The translations under genes and the position numbers were made by a program. A DNA stretch of 64,000 nt. Source: Lacisediminimonas profundi (GTDB lineage: Bacteria; Pseudomonadota; Gammaproteobacteria; Burkholderiales; Burkholderiaceae_D). Numbering within the stretch: the stretch's first letter is position 1; each line of letters opens with the position of its first letter. Positions 25,484-34,306 of this stretch are shown here, one piece after another. The DNA lies in contig NZ_VTTH01000007.1 of NCBI RefSeq assembly GCF_008831265.1, positions 124,001 to 188,000 of the forward strand, in the 5' to 3' direction. Under the pieces are notes generated by a model. That model was given only the letters and a program-made list of their open reading frames with translations. It had not been told where the DNA came from and did no database searches.

Positions 25484-26161
25484 ATGCATCAACTCAAATT
25501 CTCGATCGACGGCCAGGTTCGTGAAGTAGCAATCAAGGATCTGGTGGTGGCAGGCTGGACCGGGCGCGACGCGGACGCGGTGGAACATCACATCGCCGAG
25601 CTGGAAGCAATCGGCGTAGCGCGTCCACGCACGGTGCCGTGTTTCTACCGCGTCAGCAACACCCTGCTGACGACTGAAGAAAACCTGGACATGACCGGCC
25701 CGGACTCCAGCGGCGAAGCCGAATTCGTGATTGTTTCGCTGGAAGACGGACTGTACGTCGGCATCGGCTCGGATCACACCGACCGCAAGGTGGAAGCCTA
25801 TGGCGTGACAGTGTCGAAGCAAATGTGCGCGAAGCCGGTCAGTGCCACGCTGTGGCGCCTGGCCGACGTCGAGGCCCATTGGGACAGCCTGCTACTGCGT
25901 TCGTGGGTAACCCGCAATGGCGAGCGCTCGCTCTACCAGGAAGGTCTGGTAACCAAGATGCTGGCGCCGCTCGACCTGATCGGACGTTACACGAATGGCG
26001 GCAGCACGCTGCCGGTAGGCACCGCGATGTATTGCGGCACGCTGACCGTGATCGGCCCGATCGGCGGCGGTGAACGCTTTGAAGTGGAGCTTGAGGACCC
26101 GGTCAACAAGCGCATCCTGAAGCACGCCTATAACGTGCGCACCCTGCCATATGTAGATTAA
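25484..26161 (+). CDS. DUF2848 family protein
   Basis: The 225-aa product has the pattern I know for DUF2848: VVAGWTGRDADAVEHHI near residue 22, PRTVPCFYRVS about 48, VGIGSDHTDRKVEAY about 88 and SKQMCAKP about 105. Family members resemble the fumarylacetoacetase-type fold in part and often sit in amidase/racemase or opine-like catabolic clusters. No biochemical role is established to my knowledge. The conserved Asp-His (SDHTDR) suggests a metal or acid-base role. The gene follows the IscS-like gene by 15 bp and precedes a cupin gene by 14 bp, so they are co-transcribed. Confidence 0.8.
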   Translation: MHQLKFSIDGQVREVAIKDLVVAGWTGRDADAVEHHIAELEAIGVARPRTVPCFYRVSNTLLTTEENLDMTGPDSSGEAEFVIVSLEDGLYVGIGSDHTDRKVEAYGVTVSKQMCAKPVSATLWRLADVEAHWDSLLLRSWVTRNGERSLYQEGLVTKMLAPLDLIGRYTNGGSTLPVGTAMYCGTLTVIGPIGGGERFEVELEDPVNKRILKHAYNVRTLPYVD

Positions 26162-26175
26162 AAAGGAAACATCAC

Positions 26176-26568
26176 ATGCCCATTCATAAAGAACACAAGG
26201 AATTCCACACGATCGACCTGAGCACCGGCTGGGAAACCCCGCCCGGTTATCCGGAAGGCATCAAGCAGCAGATCCTGGCGGGTTCGCTGGACGAGAAGAA
26301 CAAGACCGGTTCGCGCACGCGGCATTTGCGTTTTGACGCAGGCGTGTACACCACCGCACCCTTCGTTCATGACTACTGGGAAGAGGTCTACCTGCTGTCA
26401 GGCGACCTGACGGTCGGCAATGACGTCAACGGCAACGGCGGCACCAGCTTCGCGCCTGGCACCTATGCCTGCCGCCCGCCTGGTGCTTACCACGGGCCGT
26501 TCAAGTCGGAGAAGGGCTGCATGCTGCTCGAGATCCACTATTACGACGAAAGCAACAAAGCAGCGTAA
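26176..26568 (+). CDS. Cupin-domain protein
   Basis: The 130-aa single-domain protein has cupin motif 1-like FVHDYWEEVYLLSGDLTVG (about 57-76; the His and Glu are metal-ligand candidates) and motif 2-like PPGAYHGPF (about 100). Small cupins in catabolic operons act as isomerases, decarboxylases or dioxygenases, or as sensors. It is the last of the close-packed block after the Bug gene at 21770. Reaction unknown. Confidence 0.8.
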   Translation: MPIHKEHKEFHTIDLSTGWETPPGYPEGIKQQILAGSLDEKNKTGSRTRHLRFDAGVYTTAPFVHDYWEEVYLLSGDLTVGNDVNGNGGTSFAPGTYACRPPGAYHGPFKSEKGCMLLEIHYYDESNKAA

Positions 26569-26656
26569 GCAGTAAAGCGGCAGAAGCAGCAGGCTGCCGG
26601 CATCACTGCCGGCGCCCGCTGTTCACACCGGCACGAAAAAAAATTTACAACAAGCA

Positions 26657-26672
26657 GTACTGAAAAAAGTAC
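26657..26672. promoter_or_regulatory. Inverted repeat upstream of the Bug gene at 26762
   Basis: GTACT (26657-26661) and AGTAC (26668-26672) are separated by GAAAAA, 90 bp before the Bug start, in an A-rich part of the 193-bp gap between the cupin and Bug genes. It could be a regulator site or a weak hairpin. No promoter consensus is clear. Confidence 0.25.
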
Positions 26673-26761
26673 GCAATATTTCGCCCTGCAATGCGGCCCG
26701 GAGACAATTTTGGGGCACTGCAACCTGGGTCTTTATCTGACACGGACAAACTGGAGTTCTC

Positions 26762-27736
26762 ATGATGCGCAAAATTCTTCTTACCGCTGTGATGGCCGGA
26801 CTGGCTTTTTCCAACACCGCTGGTGCCCAAAGCAATGACTATCCCAACCGGCCGATACGCATCATCGTGCCATTCGCCGCTGGCGGAAACACCGACGTGG
26901 TTGCCCGTGTGACCGCTCAATACCTGACGCAATCGCTTGGCCAGACTGTCATCGTCGAGAACAAGGCTGGCGCCGGCGGCATGATTGCTACCGAATACGT
27001 CGCCAAGGCGGCTCCCGATGGCTATACGCTGCTGATGTCGTCCACCGGTCCGCATACGATCTCGCCGAGCCTGATGGCCAAGATCAACTACGATCCGGTC
27101 AAGGACCTGGCACCGGTCAGCAACGTCAGCAGCAATGCGCTGGTCCTGCTGGTCAATCCGTCAGTGCCGGCAACTTCGGTCAAGGAGTTGATCGCACTTG
27201 CCAAGGCACAGCCGGGCAAACTGAGTTTCGGCTCGGCCGGCATCGGCGGCACCACGCACCTGTCCGCAGAAATGTTCAAGTCGATGGCGGGCGTCAACAT
27301 CCTGCATGTGCCCTACAAGGGCGGCGCGCCGGCGACTGCAGCAGCCCTGGCCGGCGAAGTGGCGATCACCTTTGCCAACCTGTCGGACGCACTGCCGCAA
27401 ATGAAGGCGGGCAAATTGCGCGCACTGGCAGTCACCAGCGCCGCGCGCCAGCCGCAGGCGCCGGACCTGCCGACGATCGCCGAAGCGGGATTGCCCGGTT
27501 ATCAATGCATCGTCTGGAATGGCCTGGTGGCACCGGGCGGAACGCCGGCGGATATCGTCAACAAGCTGTCAGCCGCAGTCCAGAAAATCACCCGCACTCC
27601 TGCCTTCCAGGAAAAAATGACCCAGATCGGCTCGGTGCCGATCGGCGATACGCCAGAACAATTCCGCACATTTGTCGCCAAGGAATTGGTTACATGGAAC
27701 AAAGTCGTCAAGGATTCCGGCGCCAAAGCTAACTGA
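26762..27736 (+). CDS. Bug-type periplasmic substrate-binding protein
   Basis: The 324-aa product begins MMRKILLTAVMAGLAFSNTAGAQ, a clear signal peptide. Motifs are VPFAAGGNTDVVAR, NKAGAGG and HVPYKGGAP; the GGNTD form is shared with the Bug at 21770, so the two may be duplicates with related ligands. It is 193 bp after the cupin gene and 65 bp before the UbiD gene, with a hairpin in that second gap that could give more binding protein than enzyme. No membrane subunits are encoded nearby. Confidence 0.92.
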   Translation: MMRKILLTAVMAGLAFSNTAGAQSNDYPNRPIRIIVPFAAGGNTDVVARVTAQYLTQSLGQTVIVENKAGAGGMIATEYVAKAAPDGYTLLMSSTGPHTISPSLMAKINYDPVKDLAPVSNVSSNALVLLVNPSVPATSVKELIALAKAQPGKLSFGSAGIGGTTHLSAEMFKSMAGVNILHVPYKGGAPATAAALAGEVAITFANLSDALPQMKAGKLRALAVTSAARQPQAPDLPTIAEAGLPGYQCIVWNGLVAPGGTPADIVNKLSAAVQKITRTPAFQEKMTQIGSVPIGDTPEQFRTFVAKELVTWNKVVKDSGAKAN

Positions 27737-27740
27737 GAGT

Positions 27741-27764
27741 TTCCCCCGGTTGATCCCGGGGGAA
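27741..27764 (+). terminator. Perfect 9-bp hairpin between Bug and ubiD-like genes
   Basis: TTCCCCCGG (27741-27749) pairs with CCGGGGGAA (27756-27764) around a 6-nt loop, 4 bp after the Bug stop. No U-run follows. It fits partial termination or protection of the upstream message. Confidence 0.55.
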
Positions 27765-27801
27765 GCCCAAGACAGCCGAATCCAGAAAAAAGGAGATCAA
27801 C

Positions 27802-29274
27802 ATGAGTACAGAACTGCCCGCAGTCATTGACACACGATTCCGCACCGCGCTGCGCCGGCTCGCCGCAGCCGGCCGCATCGAAAGCTATGCCGGCGCTGCC
27901 GATGTCGAATACGAGATCGCTGGCGTCCTCAAGAAGCGCGATGGCGGCAAGGCCATCCTGTTCCCCGAGGTCAAGGGCCACGACATGCCGGTGATCGGCA
28001 ACTTCCTGGCCTCGCAGGCAAACTGCGAAGCCGCCTTCGGGGTCGACTTCCGCGGCATCCGCCAATTCGTGGCGCGCGCCATGGGCAACCCGATCGACCC
28101 GGTAGTCATGCCGACCGCCCCATGGCAGGAAAATGTCTACACGAGGGATTTCGACATTGGCAAGTTGCTGCCCGCATTGCGCCATGCAGAGAATGACCCG
28201 GGACGTTTCGTGACCGCAGGCGTCGTGATCGTGCGCGACCCGGAGACTGGAATTTACAACGCGTCGTATCACCGGCTGCAACTGGTCGGCCCCAACCAGA
28301 CCGCCCTGAAAATGGACTACGGGCGCCACCTGCGCCTGGCGTTCGAACGCGCCTGCGCGCGTGGCGAAGACCTGCCGATCGCCGTCTGCATCGGCACCGA
28401 TCTTTCGGTGCTCTACACGGCAGCGACCATGGGTTCGCAAATGCCGGAGACAGCCGATGAAATGAAGGTCGCGGGCGGCCTGATCGGCGCGCCCCTGCCG
28501 GTGTGCAAGGGAATCACGCAGGACTTGCTGATTCCCGCCGAAACCGAGATCGTGCTGGAAGGCATACTGCGCCGCGACCAGAACGTGCATGAAGGTCCCT
28601 TCGGCGAATTCATCGGCTACATGTCGGCCGACGGCCCGGCGCCGATTTTCGACATCACGTCGATCGGACATCGCAACGACCCGATTTACTATGCAATCAA
28701 CGGCTTTGGCCGGGAAACGGTCATGCTGCGCAAGTATGTGCTGGAGGCCAGCCTGCTCAAGGTACTGCAAGCAGCGACGCCGTTTGTCAATGATGTCGAA
28801 ATCACCGCCGGTGGGCTGCACCGCTTCCATGCGGTCCTCAGCGTGCACAAGACATCGCCCCAGCACGACGGGCTGCAGCGCAACGCCATCCTGGCGTCCT
28901 TCGGGGCCTTGAAAGACCTCGACATGATCATCGCGGTCGACAGCGACATCAACATTCACGACCCGGTCGATGTCGAGTACGCGCTGGCGACCCGGATGGA
29001 AGCATCGCAGGACCTGTTCGTCATTCCGGGCGCGCGTGGACACGAGTACGTGCGCAAAGGCCGTGACGGCATCCGCGCCAAGCTGGGGATCGACGCTACG
29101 GTGCCGTTCGAGCAGAAGGAGCGTTTCACGCGGGTCAAGTTCAAGGACATCAAGGTCGACGAGACGCGTTTCGGTTCGAAGGCAGACGAGCATGTGAAGT
29201 GGCTCGGCGAGCAGGGCAAACCGCAGGGCGCGCCCAAGCCGCAATCGGAAGACGGTCGCGTGCCCGCACTCTGA
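27802..29274 (+). CDS. UbiD-family decarboxylase
   Basis: The 490-aa product is a UbiD-type (de)carboxylase. RDPETGIYNASYHRLQ about residue 142, the HEGPFGEFIGYM segment with the catalytic Glu region (about 264) and VDSDINIHDPVDVEYALATR near residue 376 are family marks. UbiD enzymes need prenylated FMN, made by UbiX, and reversibly decarboxylate aromatic, heteroaromatic or unsaturated acids. UbiX is not encoded here. Context with two Bug proteins, an amidase and a TPP enzyme suggests an aromatic or heteroaromatic acid. SD AGGAG lies 8 bp before ATG 27802. Confidence 0.9.
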   Translation: MSTELPAVIDTRFRTALRRLAAAGRIESYAGAADVEYEIAGVLKKRDGGKAILFPEVKGHDMPVIGNFLASQANCEAAFGVDFRGIRQFVARAMGNPIDPVVMPTAPWQENVYTRDFDIGKLLPALRHAENDPGRFVTAGVVIVRDPETGIYNASYHRLQLVGPNQTALKMDYGRHLRLAFERACARGEDLPIAVCIGTDLSVLYTAATMGSQMPETADEMKVAGGLIGAPLPVCKGITQDLLIPAETEIVLEGILRRDQNVHEGPFGEFIGYMSADGPAPIFDITSIGHRNDPIYYAINGFGRETVMLRKYVLEASLLKVLQAATPFVNDVEITAGGLHRFHAVLSVHKTSPQHDGLQRNAILASFGALKDLDMIIAVDSDINIHDPVDVEYALATRMEASQDLFVIPGARGHEYVRKGRDGIRAKLGIDATVPFEQKERFTRVKFKDIKVDETRFGSKADEHVKWLGEQGKPQGAPKPQSEDGRVPAL

Positions 29275-29287
29275 GCTTTGGCCATCG

Positions 29288-29311
29288 ACTCGCCTGGATT
29301 GCCAGGCGAGT
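29288..29311 (+). terminator. 10-bp hairpin between ubiD-like and TPP-enzyme genes
   Basis: ACTCGCCTGG (29288-29297) pairs perfectly with CCAGGCGAGT (29302-29311) round an ATTG loop, 13 bp after the UbiD stop. CTTTT follows after nine bases, so it may terminate in part before the next gene. Confidence 0.6.
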
Positions 29312-29339
29312 GCCTGAAACTTTTATAAAAAGGTAGGCA

Positions 29340-31019
29340 ATGAAGGAGACATCAACTCGCAGCGGCGGACACGTGCTGATCGATGCGTTGAAAATTCACG
29401 GTGCGAAGACAGCCTTTTGTGTGCCGGGCGAAAGCTTCCTCGATGCGCTCGATGCCCTGTACACCGAGCGGGATTCGATAAAGCTGGTCGTTTGCCGGCA
29501 GGAAGGTGGCGCCGCCTACATGGCTGAGGCATATGGCAAGCTCACCGGCGAGCCGGGCATCTGCTTTGTCACACGCGGCCCGGGCGCGACCAACGCCAGC
29601 ATCGGCATTCATACGGCAAGCCAGGACTCGACACCGCTGATCGTGTTCGTCGGCCAGGTCGCGCGCGAGACCGCCGGGCGCGAAGCATGGCAGGAAATCG
29701 ACTACCGGCAGATGTTCGGTAACATCGCCAAATGGGTCGACCAGATCGACGATGCACGCCGCATTCCGGAATACGTCAGCCGCGCGTTCCACATCGCCAC
29801 CTCGGGCCGCCCCGGCCCGGTGGTGCTGGCGCTGCCGGAGGACATGCTGGTTGACCAGGTTTCGGTAGCAGACAGTCCGCGTTACCAGCGCTTCGAAACC
29901 CATCCGGCGCCGCAGGTCATGACCAAGTTGCGCAGCATGCTGGCGACGGCCCAACGGCCATTGGTCATGCTGGGCGGCGGCGCATGGTCGGACCAGGCCT
30001 GCAAGGACATCGCGCAGTTCGCCGAAAATTTCAACTTGCCGGTGGCCTGCGGCTTCCGTCGCCACGACCTGATGGACCACCGCCATCCGAATTTCGCCGG
30101 CGAGGCCGGCCTCGGCATGGATCCACGACTGGCGGCGCGCATCACGGCGTCGGACCTGGTGATTGCAGTCGGGCCACGCCTGGGCGAGACCACGACCAAC
30201 GCCTACTCGCTGTTTGCGATACCCAAGCCGGTGCAACAACTGGTCCACGTGCATCGCGATTCAGGCGAGCTGGGACGTGTGTACCGGGCCGACCTGATGA
30301 TCCATGCAGGCATGGACGAATTCGCCAGCGCCGCCCGCGCGCTCGAGCCGATGGCATCGGTGCCGTGGGAGGACTGGAGCGCCGGCGCCAGGGAAGACTA
30401 TCGCAACAACCTCAAGCACACGCCAGTGCGGCGCCTGGTCGACATGGGCGAGGTGATGAAGCATTTGCGCGAGACCCTGCCGGCCGACTCCATCGTGGTC
30501 AACGGCGCTGGCAACTACACCTTGTGGGTGCAGCGTTTCTACCAGTACCGCGGCTATCGCACGCAACTGACGCCCACCAGCGGCACCATGGGTTACGAGG
30601 TGCCGGCGTCAATAGCAGCCAAGCTGGTGCATCCGGAGCGTACCGTGGTCTGCTTCGCCGGCGACGGCTGCTTTCTGATGAATGGCCAGGAACTTGCCAC
30701 TGCCCGCCAGCACAAGCTGAATGTGGTCTTCATCGTGGTCAATAACGGCATGTACGGCAGCATCCGCATGCATCAGGAACGCCACTATCCGGGACGCGTA
30801 AGCGGCAGCGATTTGTTCAACCCGGATTTCGTCGCATTGGCCAAGGCATATGGCGCGTCTGGCGAACTGGTGGAGGACACGGTGGATTTCGCAGCCGCGT
30901 TTGCACGCGCCAGGCAGCATGACGGCCCGGCATTGATCGAGCTGCGCGTGGATCCGGATGTCATCACGCCCCGCACCACGATCACGGCATTGCGGGCGCA
31001 GGCACGCCCCGCGAACTGA
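29340..31019 (+). CDS. Thiamine-pyrophosphate enzyme (acetolactate synthase / 2-oxoacid decarboxylase family)
   Basis: The 559-aa product has the three domains of this family. CRQEGGAAYMAEAYGKLTG (about residue 57) holds the catalytic Glu, GPRLGETTTN marks the middle domain, and GDGCFLMNGQEL...FIVVNN (about 443-470) is the TPP-binding GDG-NN motif. AHAS-type enzymes form acetolactate, but relatives decarboxylate benzoylformate, oxalyl-CoA or other 2-oxoacids. No regulatory small subunit (IlvH) is present, so a biosynthetic role is unlikely. Position after ubiD suggests action on a 2-oxoacid intermediate in the same pathway. GGTAG lies just ahead of ATG 29340. Confidence 0.88.
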   Translation: MKETSTRSGGHVLIDALKIHGAKTAFCVPGESFLDALDALYTERDSIKLVVCRQEGGAAYMAEAYGKLTGEPGICFVTRGPGATNASIGIHTASQDSTPLIVFVGQVARETAGREAWQEIDYRQMFGNIAKWVDQIDDARRIPEYVSRAFHIATSGRPGPVVLALPEDMLVDQVSVADSPRYQRFETHPAPQVMTKLRSMLATAQRPLVMLGGGAWSDQACKDIAQFAENFNLPVACGFRRHDLMDHRHPNFAGEAGLGMDPRLAARITASDLVIAVGPRLGETTTNAYSLFAIPKPVQQLVHVHRDSGELGRVYRADLMIHAGMDEFASAARALEPMASVPWEDWSAGAREDYRNNLKHTPVRRLVDMGEVMKHLRETLPADSIVVNGAGNYTLWVQRFYQYRGYRTQLTPTSGTMGYEVPASIAAKLVHPERTVVCFAGDGCFLMNGQELATARQHKLNVVFIVVNNGMYGSIRMHQERHYPGRVSGSDLFNPDFVALAKAYGASGELVEDTVDFAAAFARARQHDGPALIELRVDPDVITPRTTITALRAQARPAN

Positions 31020-31150
31020 GGCAACTGACGCAACTGATGCCCATGGTCCGGTGCACTAGAGGCGCCGGACCTCCAGTGCGGATTGATTTTTCGATGCAGC
31101 CCTGATGTTCAGATTTTCAACCATACCAATAAACCACGGAGACAGTAATC

Positions 31151-32146
31151 ATGAAAATCCTGCCACGCCTGATCGCATCGCTGTTGCTCGCCGCAACCGC
31201 ATCCACCACTGCGCTGGCGCAGTCATCGCCTGCGGCCGCCGATGCGCCGTTCCCATCCCGGACCATCCGCATCATCAACCCCTTCTCCGCTGGCGGTCCG
31301 ACCGACATCCTGGCACGCATCGTGGGCGCCGAGCTGAGCACCCGCTGGGGGCAACCGGTCATCGTCGAATCCAAACCGGGCGCCGGCGGCGGCCTCGGAA
31401 TGGAAGCGGCTGCCCGCTCTCCGGCCGATGGTTACACCCTGGTCGTCGCGCCGACCGGACCGCTGGTCATCAACCGCCACATCTTTTCCAACCTGCGCTA
31501 TGACAGCGCGCGGGACTTCGCACCAGTCTCGCTGATGACCAGCATCGACAACGTGCTGGTGGTCCATCCGGCCGTGCCTGCCAAGGACCTGAAAGAGCTC
31601 ATCAGCTACGCCAAAGCCAATCCCGGCAAACTCAGCTACGGCTCGGCTGGCGTGGGCCAGCAGCCGCATCTGGCGGGTGAACAGCTGAAGCTGGCGACCG
31701 GCACTGACATCCTGCACATTCCCTACAAGGGAACCTCGGAAGCAGTGACCGCCGTGCTCGGCGGCCAGGCCAACATGATGTTCGGGCAGGTCTCGGCCGT
31801 TGCGCCACTGCTCCAGAGCGGCAAGGTGCGCGCGATCGGCATCGCCAGCAACAAGCGCTCCCCGGTGATACCGACAATTCCGACCTTGCAGGAACAAGGC
31901 CTGACCGGCTTTGAATCGGCATCGATCTACGCCTTGCTGGCTCCCAAGGGAACACCGGCGCCGGTCGTCGAGAAATTGTCAGCGGAAATACGTTCGATAC
32001 TGCAATCGCCGGCAATCAGGAAGAAAGTGTCCGACATGGGTATGGACGTCGTTGCCAGCAGCGCCGAGCAACTTGCCGAGCTGATGCGCACGGAATCGGC
32101 GCGCTACGAGAAGATCATCAAGGACGGCAAGATCAAGGCCGAGTGA
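31151..32146 (+). CDS. Bug-type periplasmic substrate-binding protein
   Basis: The 331-aa product has a signal peptide ending near ALAQ and a short Ser/Ala segment before the mature domain. Motifs are INPFSAGGPTDILAR (Asn-Pro replaces Val-Pro), SKPGAGGG and HIPYKGTSE. GGAG lies about 10 bp before ATG 31151. It is 131 bp after the TPP-enzyme gene and ends at a strong bidirectional hairpin, so it is the last gene of the plus-strand cluster. Ligand unknown. Confidence 0.92.
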   Translation: MKILPRLIASLLLAATASTTALAQSSPAAADAPFPSRTIRIINPFSAGGPTDILARIVGAELSTRWGQPVIVESKPGAGGGLGMEAAARSPADGYTLVVAPTGPLVINRHIFSNLRYDSARDFAPVSLMTSIDNVLVVHPAVPAKDLKELISYAKANPGKLSYGSAGVGQQPHLAGEQLKLATGTDILHIPYKGTSEAVTAVLGGQANMMFGQVSAVAPLLQSGKVRAIGIASNKRSPVIPTIPTLQEQGLTGFESASIYALLAPKGTPAPVVEKLSAEIRSILQSPAIRKKVSDMGMDVVASSAEQLAELMRTESARYEKIIKDGKIKAE

Positions 32147-32158
32147 TCCTGCTACAGG

Positions 32159-32212
32159 CCGGCCTGCCCCCTGGCCGTATGCGGACCGGGGGCAGGCCGG
32201 GAAATTCCTTTT
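32159..32212. terminator. Bidirectional rho-independent terminator
   Basis: CCGGCCTGCCCCC (32159-32171) and GGGGGCAGGCCGG (32188-32200) form a perfect 13-bp GC stem, followed by GAAATTCCTTTTT on the plus strand. It lies between convergent genes ending at 32146 and 32226. Confidence 0.8.
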
Positions 32213-32225
32213 TGGCGGCCGCGAG

Positions 32226-32774
32226 TCAACCCCAGCCCGGCACGCCGAAATCGGACAGCGTACCGTCATGCGGCGGTACTTTGCTCCACTGGTCGCGCGC
32301 ATAGGTGCCGTATGCGCCACGGTAAAACAGCAAGGGCTGCGTCGCTGAACGCAGATGAAAATCGGTGACCTGTCCGAGAAAAATGACGTGGTCGCCGCCT
32401 TCGACTTCCGACGCCCTCTTGCATTCCAGCTGCGCAACCGACTTCCCGAACAGGGCGCAGCCGCTCGCCCCTTCGGTATAGCTGCCCGCTTCAAATCGCG
32501 CGGTCGATGGCTTGGCGAACATGTTGGACAAGGCCTGCTGCTCATGGCCAAGCATGTTCACCGCAAAATGCGTTGCCTGCTGAAAGGTCGCCAGCACGTT
32601 AGCGGTGCGTGCCAGCGAGAACAGGATCAGCGGCGGATCAAGCGAGACCGACGAGAACGAGTTGACGGTGACACCCACGTGCTCGCCCGAAGGCGAACGC
32701 GTGGTAATGATGGCCACCCCGGTAGCGTAGCAGCCCAGGACGTTACGCAGCGCGCGGGGATCGATCTGTGTCAT
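32226..32774 (-). CDS. Flavin reductase-domain protein (HpaC-like)
   Basis: The 182-aa product starts MTQIDPRALRNVLGCYATGVAIIT at ATG 32774; the longer upstream frame is rejected. TGVAIITTRSPSGEHVGVTVNSFSSVSLDPPLILFSL is the flavin reductase start, then FAVNMLGHEQQALSNMFA and GDHVIFLGQVTDF. It should reduce FMN or FAD with NAD(P)H and pass it freely to a monooxygenase. The HpaB-like gene is directly upstream (stop at 32794, 19-bp gap), making a two-component oxygenase likely. Confidence 0.9.
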   Translation of the reverse strand: MTQIDPRALRNVLGCYATGVAIITTRSPSGEHVGVTVNSFSSVSLDPPLILFSLARTANVLATFQQATHFAVNMLGHEQQALSNMFAKPSTARFEAGSYTEGASGCALFGKSVAQLECKRASEVEGGDHVIFLGQVTDFHLRSATQPLLFYRGAYGTYARDQWSKVPPHDGTLSDFGVPGWG

Positions 32775-32793
32775 CGCTCTTGCTTCCCTCGCC

Positions 32794-34284
32794 TCAGGCG
32801 CCGCGTACCGCTTTGAACACCGCAGCGGCATCTTCCGGCAGGCCATAGCTCGACATCATGGTGTCGACCATGCCGACCGCCTTGTCCCAGTCGTAGGTAC
32901 GGAAGGCATGACCGCGCGTAACCATGTTCGCACCGGAGTAGAACATTTCGTACTGCAGGTGGCGCGAACCGAACTCCGATCCGACCGCATCCCACGCCAG
33001 CTTGAACAGTTTCACCCGTCCCAGTGAATCCGTCACGGGCGACTGCTGGGTCTTGTCGATGTGGCTGGCGATTTCCGGATTGGCGAAATCTTCGACGCAG
33101 GACGGCAGCATGATCATGCCGCCGCCGGCCAGTTCACGCAGCGAATGCAGGAATTTCGGATACAGCTGCTGGGTCAGCACCGTGGCCGAATAGAGCCGCT
33201 TGGCATTGGGCACGAAATACTTGCCATACATCGAGCCGCTGATCTCCATCGACTCGACCATGCCTTCGACCATCGAGACCTCGGCCGCCATCTGGCCGAG
33301 CGTTTCCTTGACCGGCGGGAAGCCGATCACGCCGTTGGTTTCGGTGATCTTGCGGGCCAGGCCGAGCAGGAAGCGCATCTTCGCCACCAGGCGGATCTGG
33401 CACTGGTAGTTCTGGAACACATGGGTCGGGATGGCATGCCATTGATCCTGCGCCATCTTGATGTCGTTGTGCACGAACACCCGCTCCCAGGGCACCTTTA
33501 CCTCGTCGAAGTACAGCACGCTGTCGTTTTCGTCGAAGGAGGAGGAAAGCGGATTGTCGAATTTCGAGCGCGCCGCTTCTTCATAGGATTTCCGGGACAT
33601 CAGCTTCACGCCCTTGGCGTTGAGCGGGATCATCGCGGTAAAGCTGTACTTTTCATCGCCAGCCTTGAGCGGCTGGATACAGGCAACCATGACCTCGTTG
33701 GACATGGGGCAGCCGGTGCCAAGCATCTTGGCGCCCTTGATGGTGATGCCTTCATGGTCTTCGTCGACCACCCCGGCCACCAGGAATTCATTGGCCTGTT
33801 CCGATGCGCTCTTGCTGCGGTCGGCTTGCGGATTGATGATGACGTAGGTCAGGTACAGGTCGCTGTCGCGCGCATACTCGTAGTAATCCGAGAGCGCATT
33901 CGCAAACTTGTCGCCGGAGCGCTTGTACAGGTCCATGCCCATGTACATGCCGGCCAGCGCGGAGCCGACGTGGTCGGGCGAGCGGCCGAAAAAGCCGCCC
34001 GACAGGTTTGCCCAGGACTCGAGCGCATGGCGGCGCTCGACCAACTCCGCGTACGACGTCGGCAGCTGCCACATGCGGCTGACCCGTTCGCCAGTTTTCG
34101 GCGACGCGAACGTCATGCGTTCGACGTTCTCGGCCTTCATCTGGTAGTCGTACATGGCAGCAGCCGACTGGATGCTGTTGCGGAAGGCAGGGTGGTCGAC
34201 ATGGTCGTCGACCACCGCGCCGTTGATGTAGACTTCGCGCCCGTCTCGCAGGCTTTCAATATGTTTTTTTCCGTCTCTGGACAT
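32794..34284 (-). CDS. HpaB-family FADH2-dependent monooxygenase/hydroxylase
   Basis: The 496-aa product belongs to the 4-hydroxyphenylacetate 3-hydroxylase family: SLRDGREVYINGAVV at the start, the acyl-CoA-dehydrogenase-like core with GAKMLGTGCPMSNEVMVA, KVPWERVFVHND and a tail with GSEFGSRHLQYEMFYSG. 4-hydroxybutyryl-CoA dehydratase shares this fold but has [4Fe-4S] cysteines and histidine I do not see in the right arrangement. A flavin reductase gene follows, so ortho-hydroxylation of a phenol is the best guess. The binding-protein gene is 22 bp upstream and a MarR gene diverges. Confidence 0.88.
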   Translation of the reverse strand: MSRDGKKHIESLRDGREVYINGAVVDDHVDHPAFRNSIQSAAAMYDYQMKAENVERMTFASPKTGERVSRMWQLPTSYAELVERRHALESWANLSGGFFGRSPDHVGSALAGMYMGMDLYKRSGDKFANALSDYYEYARDSDLYLTYVIINPQADRSKSASEQANEFLVAGVVDEDHEGITIKGAKMLGTGCPMSNEVMVACIQPLKAGDEKYSFTAMIPLNAKGVKLMSRKSYEEAARSKFDNPLSSSFDENDSVLYFDEVKVPWERVFVHNDIKMAQDQWHAIPTHVFQNYQCQIRLVAKMRFLLGLARKITETNGVIGFPPVKETLGQMAAEVSMVEGMVESMEISGSMYGKYFVPNAKRLYSATVLTQQLYPKFLHSLRELAGGGMIMLPSCVEDFANPEIASHIDKTQQSPVTDSLGRVKLFKLAWDAVGSEFGSRHLQYEMFYSGANMVTRGHAFRTYDWDKAVGMVDTMMSSYGLPEDAAAVFKAVRGA

Positions 34285-34306
34285 GATTTGGCTCGGCTTC
34301 TCGTCG

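Noticed and set aside
24104-25879. Long open frame (about 590 aa) antisense to the IscS-like gene and its neighbours
   Set aside because: GC-rich coding DNA leaves long antisense frames; the peptide is His/Arg/Gln rich and fits no family, while the sense strand is a clear IscS.
27502-29244. Long open frame (about 580 aa) antisense to the UbiD gene
   Set aside because: Low-complexity basic peptide with no domain; the UbiD frame on the other strand is well supported.
29340-31019. Biosynthetic acetolactate synthase (ilvB)
   Set aside because: No ilvH-like small subunit or ilvC follows and the context is catabolic.
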